Numbered from the stretch's first letter, positions 1 through 11,870 are shown. The stretch is DNA of 64,000 bases from Theobroma cacao (GCF_000208745.1 NC_030858.1:3777249-3841248), one strand, 5' to 3'. Numbers and translations: made by a program. Notes: generated from the sequence alone by a model not told the origin.

Positions 1-61
1 AACTCAGTCTGACAATTCAATAAAAATTTAATTAATAAAATAGGGATTAAACTAAGAAAAG

Positions 62-356
62 GCTATATTAAGATAACTTAAGATTAAATGGTACCGTTCG
101 TAGAACGGGCGTCACGGAGGTGCTAACCCTTCTCCGTGCGTAATCGCACTCCCGAACCCATCTCTAAAAAACGTGGACCAGTTCTCGTTCTTTCGACGGA
201 CCTAAAATTAATTTAGGGCTTCGTCGATTAAGAATCGAGTTAATAGGTGACCAATCACACCTAGATAAAAAAGATTGGTGGCGACTCCCACACCTTGCGA
301 TTTTAATTTTCGCCCCGCGTCTGGCGGACGGGTTCCCGGACCCGCACGTCACGACA
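62..356 (+). repeat. LTR-like retrotransposon scrap (Gypsy/Tat-like)
   Basis: This block is relatively GC-rich against AT-rich surroundings. It carries phrases I associate with the 3' part of Gypsy (Tat/Ogre-type) LTRs in plants: an 'acgggcgtcacgg' stretch, a 'cccgaaccc' stretch, 'ggtggcgactcc' and 'cgccccgc'. No internal coding domain is visible, so it is at best a solo or truncated LTR. Family assignment is from memory of such repeats; a similarity search against a plant repeat library would settle it. Confidence 0.4.
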
Positions 357-360
357 AAAA

Positions 361-1184
361 GAATTACAGATTTTGCTATTATGTTGCTCGGTCTTTTATT
401 TATTTTTTTTAATAATCTTTGTAAAGAGAGGTAAAAGAGAGAAAGATTGCAATTTGTGACGAAAAAGGATGATATGTAGAAGAAAAGAGAGAAGAGAGAG
501 ATCTATCGAGAGAGATATGATTATTTTATGAAAAGTTGACGTGTTTTTGAAAAAAAAAAAAAGTTTATTTTGAAAACTTTTATTTAAGTTTTTTTTAAAA
601 TTTTATTTTTTTAAAAAAATTATTTTTTTAGAGTTTTTTAAAATTTTATTTTAATTTAATTATTACTTTTAAAAAATAAGACCAAATAGACACTAATGCA
701 AGCATGTGATGCAGCAACATCTTTTTGCTATTTAAAAGCCAATAAACTATTCACTTCATCTGCCTTGATTTAAAGTTTTAAATAATAATAAAAAAAAGGT
801 TTGGAAATTCGGGCACGAGTAATACAAGGCCCACGTGGTGTAAATATTGCCCGAACTCTCCCCGCGTAACAACGCCAAAGCTATTCCATCAGTCGCCACG
901 TGCCCGTCCTGAAAAGCTTTGCGGCTTCAAAACTTCAAATCAACGCGCCTCTCTTTCTTTGACTGATGACAGTCAGAGACTATTCCCCCCCCCCCCACTC
1001 ACATATATATAAGAGAGCCGCAAAGTCCCCTATTCGTAAACTCAACAAACCAAAACAATCCTTTGCAAACTGAAAACGCTACTACTGCTACTTACTAACA
1101 ATTTCGAAGACAGAAGCGAAGCAAAGAAATACTCAAAAGACAACCCAGTTTTTCTCTCTTTCTTTTGATTTAAATCGTAAGCGA
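361..1184 (+). promoter_or_regulatory. Promoter and 5' leader of the first ERF gene
   Basis: The distal part (361-780) is low-complexity A/T with purine runs. Two G-box cores CACGTG lie at 832-837 and 897-902, where bZIP or bHLH factors would bind. A TATA-like 'atatatataag' sits near 1003-1012, preceded by an 11-C run around 986-996. A start site around 1035-1045 would leave a leader of roughly 140-150 bases rich in A and C before the ATG at 1185. The G-boxes would fit stress or ABA/light control, but this is inferred from motif presence only. Confidence 0.55.
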
Positions 1185-1778
1185 ATGGTGAAAAACATAA
1201 GCGACAGACCTGCAGCTGAGAGAAGCGATTTACGATTCAAGGGTGTGCGAAAGCGAAAATGGGGGAAGTGGGTGTCCGAAATCAGACTACCCAACAGCAG
1301 GGAAAGGATTTGGTTGGGATCTTACGACACCGCCGAGAAAGCAGCGCGTGCTTTCGACGCCGCTCTTTTTTGCTTACGCGGCGGCTCTGCTAAGTTCAAC
1401 TTCCCTGACAACCCACCGGATATAGCCGGTGGCAGGTCTTTAACCCCGCCCGAAATCCAAGCCGCCGCTGCTCTGTTTGCCAAAACGGAGCCTCCGAGGA
1501 CCCAGGTGGAGCAGTCCACCTCTGGGTTTCAAACGGAGTCCTCATCACCGTCGATTTCAGAAGGGACAGTTCAGTTGGATAGTGACTTGCCAATGGACGG
1601 GTCGTTTATGGATCTTTTGACAATGGGTTCGGATAATTATGCTTCAGATTATGGCATATTCCCTGGATTTGATGATTTGTCAAGTTATTTTCTCGGATCA
1701 TCGGTGCCCAACATCGGTTGTGAAGAGGATAATATTGAAGGGATTTTAGTCCCAGAATCTTTTCTTTGGAATTTCTAA
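1185..1778 (+). CDS. AP2/ERF transcription factor, group II (ERF017/ERF018-like)
   Basis: An intronless 197-residue protein. One AP2/ERF domain spans about residues 16-75: it opens with [18 protein letters not shown], continues with the [16 protein letters not shown] block and closes in [11 protein letters not shown]. The family binds GCC-box or DRE-type DNA in the nucleus. The NPPDI extension, a following '[10 protein letters not shown]' helix and the acidic tail ending in SFLWNF are typical of ERF group II (DREB A-5 neighbours such as ERF017-ERF019), whose tail serves in activation. The start is chosen because the first ATG after the TATA region gives the expected MVK opening. A paralogue lies 3.1 kb downstream on the same strand. 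Exact orthology within group II is uncertain. Confidence 0.93.
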   Translation: MVKNISDRPAAERSDLRFKGVRKRKWGKWVSEIRLPNSRERIWLGSYDTAEKAARAFDAALFCLRGGSAKFNFPDNPPDIAGGRSLTPPEIQAAAALFAKTEPPRTQVEQSTSGFQTESSSPSISEGTVQLDSDLPMDGSFMDLLTMGSDNYASDYGIFPGFDDLSSYFLGSSVPNIGCEEDNIEGILVPESFLWNF

Positions 1779-2514
1779 AGCGCGTCAGGGCGAATTCTGG
1801 GCATTTTAGTATCCAGAGTTGCATCCTATTGATGGGCCAATTTTTGTACGGTCCATCCCTCTTTCTCATTCTAAAAAAAGAGTCAAATTATTGTTTCTAA
1901 GTATAGTTTAATCGTGAAGTAGAATGTAAAGTAAAGCATTGTAGATTTTTTTTTTTGTAATTTTTGTAGTAATTGGTTCAATTAAATGAACGATTACTGT
2001 TCTCGATTTTCTTTTAATACAAATTGCTCATTATGTCACTTCGGCTACTGAAATGGATACCACATGTTTGTTATGGGTTATATTAAGTTAAGCGATGCCA
2101 TTGGACTTTCCTCGTACTTGCAGGGCCCAAGCTGCCATGACATTGCATTAAAAAAACTAAAGACTTTCTGCTTTGCACCTACAAAATTGTCACATCCCAT
2201 TTTCTATTTATCCATTTGACATCCATAAAATTGAGGAAAAGCGATCATCAATATACTTAGTTACTAGACCTACAATTTTTTCAAATTTTATGCTTAGTAT
2301 TTTTATCTAGCAGATAAAAAATTATCATATTGATTGTTAATCATTGTGTATAATATAAAAATATAATATTATCTTAACAAATGCTCTAAGACAATCTTTA
2401 ATGATATTACTTTTAATTTTTTGTGGATTTAAAAAAAGAGAGATTCAAATTTTACTCTTTAAATAATAATATCATACACTAATTAATGAACCAAATACTC
2501 TTAACTTTTATGTA
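1779..2514. other. Intergenic, 3' flank of the first ERF gene
   Basis: AT-rich DNA with the presumed 3' UTR of the ERF gene in its first 200-250 bases (A/T-rich runs near 1943-1953 and 2013-2020). I see no coding sequence or RNA gene here. Confidence 0.5.
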
Positions 2515-3090
2515 GAAAAATTTTTGAGTTTCAATGTTCTTAGAGAGTGAATAAGGAGAGTAGAGTTGCTTCTAGAACTATATATAGTTATTTTCATCAT
2601 GCTTCTTTTTTTACAATAAAATTGGGATATTTCATAAAGAAAATAATAGTAAAGTTGAAGAAACTTATGGGACAAATTAATAATACACCTTTCGACTTAC
2701 TCAGATTTGATAACAAAAGAACCTTTGAGTTTCATGGTTGGCATATAACTTTGGCAATGTCTTTCTTAGAGTGAAAATTCAAGAGTGCATGATGCTTAAT
2801 TATATGTCTTTTTTATTTTTATTTTTTTTAATTCTTGCATAAGATTGGACAATATCTTCCTTCTTTTTTCGTTAGATCTCTTGTGTATCTAAAAGAAACA
2901 CAGTTCGGTGATCTTTTCACTCTATATTCAATATTTAACGAAAGTAAGATTTGGTCGTAATTCTTTGATATGTTCATTAAAAGATTTTATCAGTTTTAAC
3001 AATATGGCACATGCAAATTTCCTTTTCGCTTTTCATATTCACTCATTTTCAATCACTATCAAGATATAATTGACTAATAATGGCATAACA
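2515..3090 (+). repeat. Direct repeat copy 1 (about 570 bp)
   Basis: This stretch is repeated about 950 bases downstream. Both copies share 'agagagtgaataaggagag' followed by 'tagagttg.ttct.gaactatatata', a middle 'tctatattcaatat' block, an 'aaaagattttat' block and 'catttcctttt.c.tttt.catactcactcatttt'. Neither copy has a convincing reading frame. The arrangement (repeat, about 390 bp, repeat) could be a small non-autonomous LTR element (TRIM) or a plain segmental duplication. Confidence 0.6.
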
Positions 3091-3474
3091 ACCAAAGAAA
3101 AAAAAATCATCAAAATATCCTCAATTTAAAATTAGTTTATTTATTTATATTTGAGGATATTTTTATAATCCCTTGAGAAATTAAAAATCATTCATAGAAT
3201 ATTAATTGTGAAAAAAAAATCAGAAGGCACCATATGGGAAAAAAAATATTGAAATAAAAAGAAATGTACGTGAAATTTACGATTTCAAACTTTATGTTTA
3301 TTTGTTGTTTAATGTTATTATTTTTTTACGATAATTGTTAAAGAGTATATTTGTTCAGATTAAGATATAAAATAGTAATATTTTGATATAGTATATTAAA
3401 AAATATCATATTAATTGTCAATCCTTTTGAATTGTAGTTTCAGCTTTACTCACTCTCTTCACTTTTAGTCGCAA

Positions 3475-4030
3475 GCATGGTTGAGCTTCCATGTTTTTAG
3501 AGAGTGAATAAGGAGAGTAGAGTTGATTCTGGAACTATATATATATATATATAATTCTGTCCCATTTTCTCTTAAATTGTTTGATTTCTACACAATGAAT
3601 AAAAAATAGTAAATGCTTCTTTACTTACAATGCTTGATACATAAATTGAGATATTCCAAAAAGAATATACTAGACTGAATATATATAAATATATATACAC
3701 ACACATTATGATAATTCAACAATTAAAATTTAATTTAATAATTTTTATTCTATTTTTTAAAAATCAAACTTCTTTTTCTTTTTTTTTTGTTAGATATATA
3801 TATATATATCTTTTAGCTCTATATTCAATGTCCTTTTGCTTTATATTCAATATTTTGCAAAAATATATTCAATATTCCACAAAAATATGATTTGATCATA
3901 GGTTTTTGATACGATCGTCAAAAGATTTTATTAATTGTAACTAGACGATACATGAGCATTTCCTTTTCTCTTTTTCATACTCACTCATTTTCAAATCGTT
4001 ATCAAAGGTAAAAACTGACAAATAACGAAA
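3475..4030 (+). repeat. Direct repeat copy 2
   Basis: The diverged partner of the repeat at 2515-3090. It has gained (TA)n stretches near 3535-3553 and 3794-3809 and small indels. Homology may extend leftward, since 'atatcatattaattgtcaatcc' near 3400 resembles 'ttatcatattgattgttaatc' near 2323. No gene is seen. Confidence 0.55.
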
Positions 4031-4567
4031 CAAAAACAAATGAAGAAAACAAAAAAAATGCGGCGCTGTAAAATCTTGTGGTGTTAAATTATTTTGTGGT
4101 TTGGACGAACAAAAAGCAACAAACACCCAAAAAACATGCATGCTACAAAATCTAGAAGCTAAATCTTTGGAACTTCTTCTGGTTAGGAGGAAGATGCCGA
4201 ATCGGTGGAAGTAACACTGAGTCGTACGAATCAGTTCAAGAGACACCATAGATTTGACAACAATTTATTGAATGAAAGACAACTCAAGTCTCCATCTAAT
4301 GCCAGCTTTGAGCTAATTGGCAAAACCAGGCTTCCCCAAAGATAACCAAAAGCAATGAGAATTCTTATCCATCACTGTGCCTATGGCTGCTTGCTGCTTA
4401 CACACGGAAATTCTTTCCGCCACCGAGGCCACGTTTGGGCGAAACCTACAGCCAGGCAACTATTCATCCCCTTCAAATTTTGGTATATATGAATTTAGGT
4501 TGACCTTCTAGAAACAAAACTAGCCACGAGACAGTGGAAAGGAAATAGAAGCGAATTGCCTACTTGC

Positions 4568-4642
4568 TCCACGTGTCCACTTACCGCACATGCAATTAAA
4601 ATCCTCCCACGTGTTGACCCAATTTAAATCCGACGGTTTATA
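4568..4642 (+). promoter_or_regulatory. Paired G-boxes upstream of the second ERF gene
   Basis: Two CACGTG cores at 4570-4575 and 4608-4613, 38 bases apart, with a 'tttataag' TATA-like site near 4634-4641. They lie 220-300 bases upstream of the ATG at 4865. The upstream ERF gene has a similar G-box pair, so the arrangement may be conserved. Function is inferred. Confidence 0.5.
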
Positions 4643-4864
4643 AGCTTCCACGTTGAGTCCCCATGTTCGCCCATCACCGCAAAATCCCGGCGGTATTTCC
4701 TCCTTAGTTGCGTACGTGGCAGTTCTTCGAACATCCACGCGCTCCGTCCTTTGAGTCTGCCATTTTTCCTCTTACAAATCTCCTCTTTGTTTTTTTCTTT
4801 TAATATTGCTACATTTAAAATAAAAATAAAAAGCGTTCGAAATTCAAGGAAGCGGAGGAAAAAA

Positions 4865-5314
4865 ATGGTGAGGCCGGGAAGGGGGAGGGATAACGGCGTT
4901 AATAATAACAGCAGCGCCCGTTACAAGGGAGTACGTATGAGGAAGTGGGGGAAATGGGTAGCGGAAGTACGGCAACCGAACAGCAGAAGAAGAATATGGT
5001 TGGGTTCTTACAAGACAGCAGAAGAAGCAGCGAGAGCTTACGACGCTGCCGTTTTTTGTCTGCGTGGGAGTTCAGGGAAGCTTAATTTTCCGGATAATCC
5101 TCCGGATATAGCAGACGCTAGTGAGTTGACGCCGGAGCAAATCCAGGAAGCAGCTTTCAGGCACGCGCGTAAGGATATTACTGAAGAAGCGGAAGTGAAA
5201 GAAGAGATGGCGGCGGGTGGGAATTTTAACGGGGAGTGTTATTTTGGTGGTGGGAGTGTCGGAGATGGGTCCGGTGGAACTTATTATCACTCGTCTGGTT
5301 TTTGGACTTTCTAG
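4865..5314 (+). CDS. AP2/ERF transcription factor, group II, tandem paralogue
   Basis: An intronless 149-residue protein. The AP2 domain occupies about residues 19-78 ([18 protein letters not shown], then [16 protein letters not shown], ending [10 protein letters not shown]), followed by the same [10 protein letters not shown] helix seen in the neighbour at 1185-1778. An in-frame ATG 114 bases upstream (4751) would add 38 residues that look like translated leader (hydrophobic then lysine/arginine-rich). I chose 4865 because MVRPGR matches the family start MVK/MVR and the ATG follows a purine-rich AAAAA context. The C-terminal tail is shorter and glycine-rich but ends in the same aromatic GFWTF style. 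Tandem position and shared domain edges point to local duplication. Confidence 0.92.
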   Translation: MVRPGRGRDNGVNNNSSARYKGVRMRKWGKWVAEVRQPNSRRRIWLGSYKTAEEAARAYDAAVFCLRGSSGKLNFPDNPPDIADASELTPEQIQEAAFRHARKDITEEAEVKEEMAAGGNFNGECYFGGGSVGDGSGGTYYHSSGFWTF

Positions 5315-6189
5315 CTCTAGGAGTTTTCTTTCTTTTCTTTTTTTCTTTTTTTGTTTTGTTTTGAATACCACGTTAGTGTATGCAAATTTGATAGGTTTGT
5401 AGTTGGAAAGTTAATGGGGAGTTTTTGAAGTGATTTCTATAGTGTTTTGCCTTTCAATATGATATGTATTTCGGCTCAATTATGCAAATTTGAATGGAGT
5501 TACAGATCTACAGTATCTGTAAAGGTTCTATCAACAATCTGTGTTCCTTTGGAATTGCCATATAAAACGCTGAAATGCATACTTTCTTCCTTATTTCTTT
5601 ATAACTTTTCATCAAAGATACTTCTTTATTTTCGGCTCAGAAAGAAAACTTGGACTGGTATAGCCACTTGATGAAATTGCTAGTGTCTTTTAGTTCGATG
5701 AAAAATCTCTCTTCCGATGCAAGAAAATGGAATTCAAAGTATTTAAGAAGCAAAGATTCGTTGAACTAGCTAACATGTTTCTTTCGAGTTTGGCGAGTAA
5801 GAAGATTGGCTTTGAATGTTTTAACGACCTTTTCCACATCGGCTTGACTTTGATTGAGTAGCTTGTACAAATTCCCAACTTGAAATAACCGCAAAGTCCA
5901 TGGGGATGGGGGATTGTCACGTTTGCAAATTCCGTTGGAAGCCTTTTGCTTGGCTTTCCCACAGAGTTGCAATCGCCATGGAAACCTGCATGCGAAGATC
6001 TCTAGCTTTTAGACACATGATCAAACAGCCTGCTCTCTTTAAATTAGAACAAGAAACACCTTATTATCAGTATAACAAAGAGAATAAAGTGTAATTAATA
6101 CATAAATTTAAGTATCAATATGAATGGGATTAACACATATCATTCTATTTCCAACATACACCTTAAAAAATGGAATACATCATTTCAAG
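5315..6189. other. Intergenic between ERF gene and hAT relic
   Basis: It begins with a pyrimidine-rich (tttctttt) presumed 3' UTR. Two overlapping short minus-strand reading frames between 5690 and 5972 have no motif I recognise and overlap in different frames. They may belong to the neighbouring degraded transposon, but I cannot show it. Confidence 0.4.
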
Positions 6190-7600
6190 TTTGATAAAAT
6201 AGTAAGGTAATGAAGTGAATAATTCTTACCTATGTCTTTCAACAACCAATTTTGAGCGCACATTAGGCTTCTAGAGTACCCGCATGAAGCCTACCACAAT
6301 GAGGACATACCATCTCTTTTAAAGGTGGGTAATGGAGTTCACCGCTTTTCCACCAAGCAATTACGTCAAACTTTGGATTTCTTGGCCAAACTTTCTTTCT
6401 ACTCCAAATAATCGTCTAACTCAGATTTCACCAATGAATTATCTGACCCTTGATATATATTCATTCAACAAGTCTCTTAATCCTTTGAACTTTATATTCA
6501 GCCAAGTTTCCCAAAAATTGTTTCTCAGTACTATCTCTAACCCTTTGAATTCCATCACCAATAACCTTCAATCCATCTTGGACAATCAAATTTAAAATAT
6601 ATGCAACAGCAAAGTAAGTGAAACAACTATGCATAGTAAGAGATAATTAGGATTGAGCTTGGCCATAAAGAGCAATTTTCAACACAATCAACGTGGACAA
6701 TTTCTTTGTCAATGTTCCAATCAGACATGCAATTCAGCAGCTCCTTGGAGAGAACAACTGATGTATAAGGGCAGGCACATAAACAAATCTAAAATTAAAT
6801 TGAAACAAGCATAAGGCAGCGAATTATAAGGCTAAACAAACTTAATAAATAAATCATCCAATTTGGCAAAGTGTAGTAATTAACATACCTCGTGACCAGA
6901 CTCTGCAGTTCCCGATTATTATCAATGAATTGTGCCGTGATAGCCATGAATCTTTTCTTTTGGTTTCAAGCTGTCCACATATCCGTTGTCATTGCAATCC
7001 TACTTGAACTCTTCTCCTACAACTCCACAGTCTTAAGACTTTTCACATCCATAAATCTTCATGATGTCACTTCTAACTGTAGTTCGAGAAGGAATCTTGA
7101 ACAACGGCTGAAGGCTAGCTGTATAGATTTTGGATCCGTGATGTTCAACCATTGAAATTGGATATTCACGCTTTATTATCACACTAGCAAGGTCCTTTGT
7201 GGAAGATTCTTGATCAAATGTGTAATTACTTATACACATTTTTCCACCTGCCGCCGCACTGCTGTTGCCTTGCACTCTTGCAAGGCCTTTGTTTACAAAA
7301 TTTTATAATGATAATGCAAATATTTTTTTCCATTCTTGCTTTTTGATCCAACAATTGCGCTCTGCTTTATCCTCTCAATTGATTTTGATCCTCTTACAAT
7401 GATTCCAGACCACAGATTTCAGTCTCTTTTCACTAACTTTTGGGTCTCCTTGATCATTATTTTCAACTTGAATAGGTGAATCCTTAGATCGCTCTATAGG
7501 ACTCGATGAACAACCAATTCCCATCGTTAAATTGACTGCTAGCAACAGGTGGGAAAGAATCACTGACTTCCGTAGGACCCATACCATGCACCTTCTCTTC
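6190..7600 (-). mobile_element. Degenerate hAT-family transposase (RICESLEEPER-like)
   Basis: Read on the minus strand, pieces of a hAT transposase appear in the correct order but in shifting frames. At 7375-7587 is the start of a BED zinc finger region (KRLKSVVWNHCKRIKIN). At 7033-7275 is a segment containing LASVIIKREYPISMVEH and LQPLFKIPSRTTVRSDI. Near 6665-6735 is a 'DWNIDKEIV' block. At 6540-6600 is HILNLIVQDGLKVIGDGI. Near 6310-6375 is the hATC dimerisation motif (FDVIAWWKSGELHYPPLKEM). At 6225-6275 is the C-terminal SLMCAQNWLLKDI. Stops, frameshifts and a missing central region show it is dead. I did not identify terminal inverted repeats or an 8-bp target duplication. Confidence 0.8.
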
Positions 7601-7648
7601 TAACTTTGCTTTTTAGATGTATATTTATTAGACGCTTTTCCATCATTT

Positions 7649-7653
<5 letters not shown>

Positions 7654-7683
<30 letters not shown>
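7654..7683 (+). repeat. (TC)n microsatellite
   Basis: About 15 uninterrupted TC dinucleotides immediately upstream (in transposase orientation) of the hAT relic's 5' end. Confidence 0.95.
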
Positions 7684-7685
<2 letters not shown>

Positions 7686-8060
7686 GCAGGATGGGACAGG
7701 CAAGGAATTGAATTTTTCTCCATTTTTGCCTTTATCTCCGAAATTTGATGTTTAAACCCGCTGTTGAAAAGTGATTGAAACTTGGTTGAATTTTTTTGAT
7801 ACTAAAGGCATTGGGCGGGTTTAACAGAAGTTTCAGTGTTGATGAAGGCTTGTTTAATTTTAGTTGTTTCTATTTTTGATTAAACGGTGGTCACTGAGTC
7901 GTTTTGTGTTTTGGTCAGACTTGTGTTGGCTAAAACGGATTGTTCATGTGTCGATTCTGCGCACAAGCTGAAACGCATAAGTCTACATCGTTTTGATATT
8001 TCTTCTTCAAGTGTCTGTTGTAATAGCCTTTGCAGGCTTTGGTATTTGTGCATTCTTGTT

Positions 8061-8228
8061 ATTGAATTTGTTTTAGTTTTGTTACCAAGATCGACTTTTA
8101 TGGGATCGATTAATCTGTTGTAATCGAGGTATATAACCTCTACATGAAATGAAAAATGTGTGAGAAAAAGAAAAGTTTTCCTCTCTTCATCTTCTCTTCT
8201 TTCATTTTGATTTTAAGATTTTACAACA
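8061..8228 (+). mobile_element. Copia element A, 3' part of its 5' LTR
   Basis: The segment is closely matched at 11991-12175 and ends in ACA directly before a primer-binding site, so it is the end of a 5' LTR. The full LTR probably starts further left (between about 7690 and 8060), but the partner copy is truncated so I cannot place its TG start. A shared 'cctctacatgaaatg' and 'gtgtgagaaaaagaaaag' stretch anchors the match. Confidence 0.75.
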
Positions 8229-8240
8229 TGGTATCAGAAT
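8229..8240 (+). other. Primer-binding site of copia element A (tRNA-iMet type)
   Basis: TGGTATCAGAAT follows the LTR end with no spacing. It matches the usual plant Ty1/copia site TGGTATCAGAGC, complementary to the 3' end of initiator tRNA-Met, apart from the last bases. Confidence 0.85.
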
Positions 8241-8323
8241 ATCTATTTTCTTAAGAGACTTGTGACACTTAATTCTCAGCTTACTACTCCTTAGATTACT
8301 TTTTTCCTATGAGAGATTGAGTC

Positions 8324-8970
8324 ATGGCCTCATCCAACTATAGTGCATCAGCTCCACCGGTCTTCATTGGAGAGAATTACCTTATCTGGACGGTCAAAAT
8401 GAAGGCGTTTTTGAGAACCTTTCAATCTTTGGGAAGTGGTTGAGGTAGGAAGGGATACACATGTCCAACATGGGCTCAAATAAAACAACATGGTGAAAAG
8501 GTATGTAAGAGGTATAAAGCTCTCTCATATTTACATTTTACAATATTTGATTCGATTTTTACAAGAATTATGACCAATGACAATCTTAAGGAGGTTTGGG
8601 ATAAACTTAGGGAAGAGTTTCAGGATAGTAATCATGCTAGGCAAATCCAGATATTGAATCCGTTGAGAGAATTTGAGGTACTGAAAATGAAGGAGGATGA
8701 GAGTGTTAAGGATTATAGGAACAAGATAATGAGAATTGTAAATCAACTGAGGTTATTAGGAGAAGATCTGAATGAGAGAAGAGTAGTTTATAAGATTTTA
8801 GTTAGTCTTCCAAAGAAATATAAGGCTAAGATTTCCTCTCTAGAAGATGTTAAAGATTTGCCTAGGATCACTATTACTGAGTAAGTGAATACATTGATAG
8901 CACAAGAACAGAGAAGAGACATCAGGAATGAGAATGCTATTGAGAATGCATTAGTGGTTGAGACTAAGGG
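8324..8970 (+). pseudogene. Copia element A gag remnant
   Basis: Starting at the ATG at 8324 (MASSNYSASAPPVFIGENY) the gag of a Ty1/copia element can be followed. It passes through a frame disturbance near 8430-8570 into an open stretch at 8570-8884 with the UBN2-type core (VWDKLREEFQDSN, REFEVLKMKEDESVKDY, KILVSLPKKY). A stop at 8882 interrupts it, then it resumes to about 8970. There it ends abruptly against inverted sequence of a second element of the same family. Confidence 0.8.
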
Positions 8971-8975
8971 TGAGC

Positions 8976-11518
8976 ATATCCTTTGACAACAAGCCGAGCT
9001 TTCAACTTATTCACAGAGCCATCACTATTCAATTTGGTTCTATAAACCCATCGAACACCAATGACTTTTTGGTTTGTTGGTTGAGGAACTAAATCCCATG
9101 TATTGTTCTTTTTAATCATATTTATTTCATTTTAACTTCACTGAATGATGCAGGCTCCATCAAGGCAACATGACACTTGTCATAAATATCAGCTAGACTT
9201 CTAGTTCCTCTCACTGCAACATCATCCACATCTTCATTATTTTCATCATGCTCCACCTCTTGTTGGTCATTAGTGATTGACAAATTTTCTGAGGACTCAA
9301 CTTCAAGCTTGGACCAATTCCATCTTTTTCCTTCATCAAATTGGACATCACGATTGAGAAAAACTTTGCTTGTTGAGACATCATAAAGCTTATATCCTTT
9401 GTTGGTATCGCTGAAATCGAGATGAATTGATAATTTCTATTTTTCATCAAGCTTCCTTTTTCTATTCTCTGGAATTTGAGCATAAGCTATGCATCCAAAA
9501 ATTTTCAAGTGTGCAATTGATGGTTTTGTGCCATACCAAACTTCATGAGGAGTCCCTTTTGTAAGAGCTTTAGTTGGTGCAATATTTAGTCAATAGTTGG
9601 CTGTGTTAACAGCCTCGGCCAAAAACTCTTTGGTAACTTCTTTTCAAATAACAAGCATCATGCCATTTCCATCAAAATCCTATTTTTTCTCTCTGACACC
9701 CTATTTTGCTGTGGATTGCAAGGCATCGTGAGTTGTTGTTGAATCCCGAATTGAGTCAGATACATCTGAAACTCAAGAGAAGTATATTTTTTCCCATTAT
9801 CACCTCTAAACGTCTTGATAGTCAAGCTTGTCTGGTTTTCAACAAGAGCCTTGAATTTTAAAAAACTACTAAGAGCCTCTGCTTTATGCTTCAAAAAATA
9901 AACCTAATTGTATCTTGCAAAATCATCAATGAATAAGAGATAAAATTTGTTCCCACTCAGTGTTAAAATCCTCATTGGCTCTCCTATATTTGTATGTACC
10001 AGTTGCAGCTTTTGTATAGCTCTCCATTTGGCTTGCTTAGGGAACAATTTCTTTGACTGTTTACCATATTGGAATGTATCATAGATGTAATTTAAAGAGC
10101 CAATAAATGGTATATTTTCAACCAAATGTTCATCATGCATAAGCTTCAAAGAATTAAAGTTTAAATAACTTAACCTTTTGTGCCATGAAACTGTATTAGA
10201 TAAAGTGCAATTATAAGTATGATGTTCAAATTCTTTCCAATTGACAGGAAAACAATTACTCTTCATTTTGTCCGTCATAATCTCTTCACCAGATGGCCCA
10301 GACACTTTGCATGCCTAATCCTTAAACAATAATGCATAACCACAAGCAACCAGTTGTCCCACACTTAAAAGATTCTGGTTTATAGTAAAAAAACATAAAA
10401 CATCTTTGATTTGTTTCATACCTGATGTAATTTCCACCTCCACAGTGCCTATACCGTCAACTTTTAAATATTCCCCATCAATTATTTCTACATTAGATTT
10501 ATATCTGTCATCGAACATCACAAAGAGACTTTTGTCGCATGTCATATGCCTTGAGCATGCACTATCTAACAACCATGTCTCTTTCTTTCTCACTTTTGGA
10601 TTACAGTTGGCTACAAAGAGCACTTCCTTCTTTTGATTTGCTTGTTCAGCTACTATAGCTATCTGTTCACTTGTCTGGCTTTTGTTTTTGCAGACTTTTT
10701 CAATGTGCCCAAGTTGATTGCAAGCTCAGCACTTAATATTTGGTCTAAATCAGCATATTTTTCCAAATGATTTTTCCTTTTTGTCTCTGACCATCACCCC
10801 ACTTCTTGTCTTTCTCTTTCCTGTTTGGTTCAACTTTCTTTTGATTGAGTGAAGCTTTTTTTTTCTGCCTAGCTAACAAAACACTCTCACTGTGATCTAC
10901 CACTAGGATTGCTCTCCTTTGTTCTGATGCGTGCAAGGCATTTACCAACTCCACAACCGTGAAGCTTGATAGGTCCTTAAAGTCTTTTACGAATGAAATC
11001 TTGGTTTCGAATTTTTCTGGTAAGCTAACCAGAATTTTGTTGACCACATTTTTCTCTGGTACATCTTCTCTTAAGAGCTTAAGCTGGTTTACCACTTTAA
11101 TGACTTTATCAATATAATCCTTTAAGCTTTCTTCCTCCTTCATCCTCAGTATCTCAAATTCTCTCTAGAGATTTAAAGCTTGGATTTGTCTAGTTCAAAC
11201 ACTATCTTGAAACTCTTCTTTTAATTTATCCTAGGCTTCTTTAGCAGACTAACATGTCATAATACGTGTAAAAATGATATTGGATATTGTCGAATGGATG
11301 CAAGAAAGGGCTTTAAACCTCCTTGCAACTTTCTCACTGTGCTGCTTCATTTGCGCTACGGTCGGATTATGTCTTTGTTCAGGTGGATCTTCACCAACTT
11401 CCACCACTTTCCACAAGTCTAATGTTCACAGGTAAGCTTCCATTTTCACTGACCATAGTGTATAATTTTCTCCTAAGAAGACAAGAGGTGCTGGTGCATT
11501 GTAACTAGTTGAGGCCAT
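8976..11518 (-). mobile_element. Copia element B, gag-pol remnant truncated in RT
   Basis: On the minus strand the gag begins at 11518 (MASTSYNAPAPLVFLGENY) and continues through 10745-11143 (REFEILRMKEEESLKDY, KILVSLPEKFE). The protease segment is at 10315-10623 (WLLDSACSRHM). GAG-pre-integrase and integrase follow at 9904-10305 and 9658-9894 (HKRLSYLNFNSLKLM, FRGDNGKKYTSLEF). The first part of reverse transcriptase ends at about 8976 (GVRWVYRTKLNSDGSVNKLK). RT palm, YVDD and RNase H are missing. Several stops and frameshifts make it non-functional. Its gag is recognisably the same family as element A. Confidence 0.85.
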
Positions 11519-11633
11519 TCGATTTTGATCTCTGAAAGTCTTTTTTTATGAGGTAGGTAGGCTTGTGTTGGTTTTTTATTAGGCTTTAATCACTAGAAGA
11601 AGGTTTGCAGGTCTCTTAAGAATTTTTAAAATA

Positions 11634-11870
11634 CTCTAATACCATGCTGGAGTTATAAAGAAAGAGAAAGAACATGAAACAGAGACAAACTTCATTGCCA
11701 TTTTATTAATAACTGATACATATTTATATTACATAGTAACCGATTTAAGTTAAACTAAATTTAATTACAACTTAACTAGTCACTATCAAACTAAAAACCA
11801 TGATGACCATTGTGACTTTTTTTACAAAATGACAGAAAGCCGCAAACATATTTCGACGGAATTGCGGCTG
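11634..11870 (-). mobile_element. Copia element B 5' LTR with primer-binding site
   Basis: On the minus strand the sequence reads ...ataactccagca followed by TGGTATTAGAG (11634-11644), a tRNA-iMet-type primer-binding site. So the LTR ends at 11645. Inside it 'taatataaatatg' could serve as a TATA box. The far boundary near 11870 is a guess because no second copy of this LTR is present in the window. Confidence 0.6.

Noticed and set aside
1243..1593. Overlapping short frames on both strands within the first ERF gene
   Set aside because: They are out-of-frame shadows of the AP2 coding sequence and show no family similarity.
5690..5972. Two overlapping minus-strand frames next to the hAT relic
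   Set aside because: They do not match any hAT block I recognise and overlap in different frames; left unassigned.
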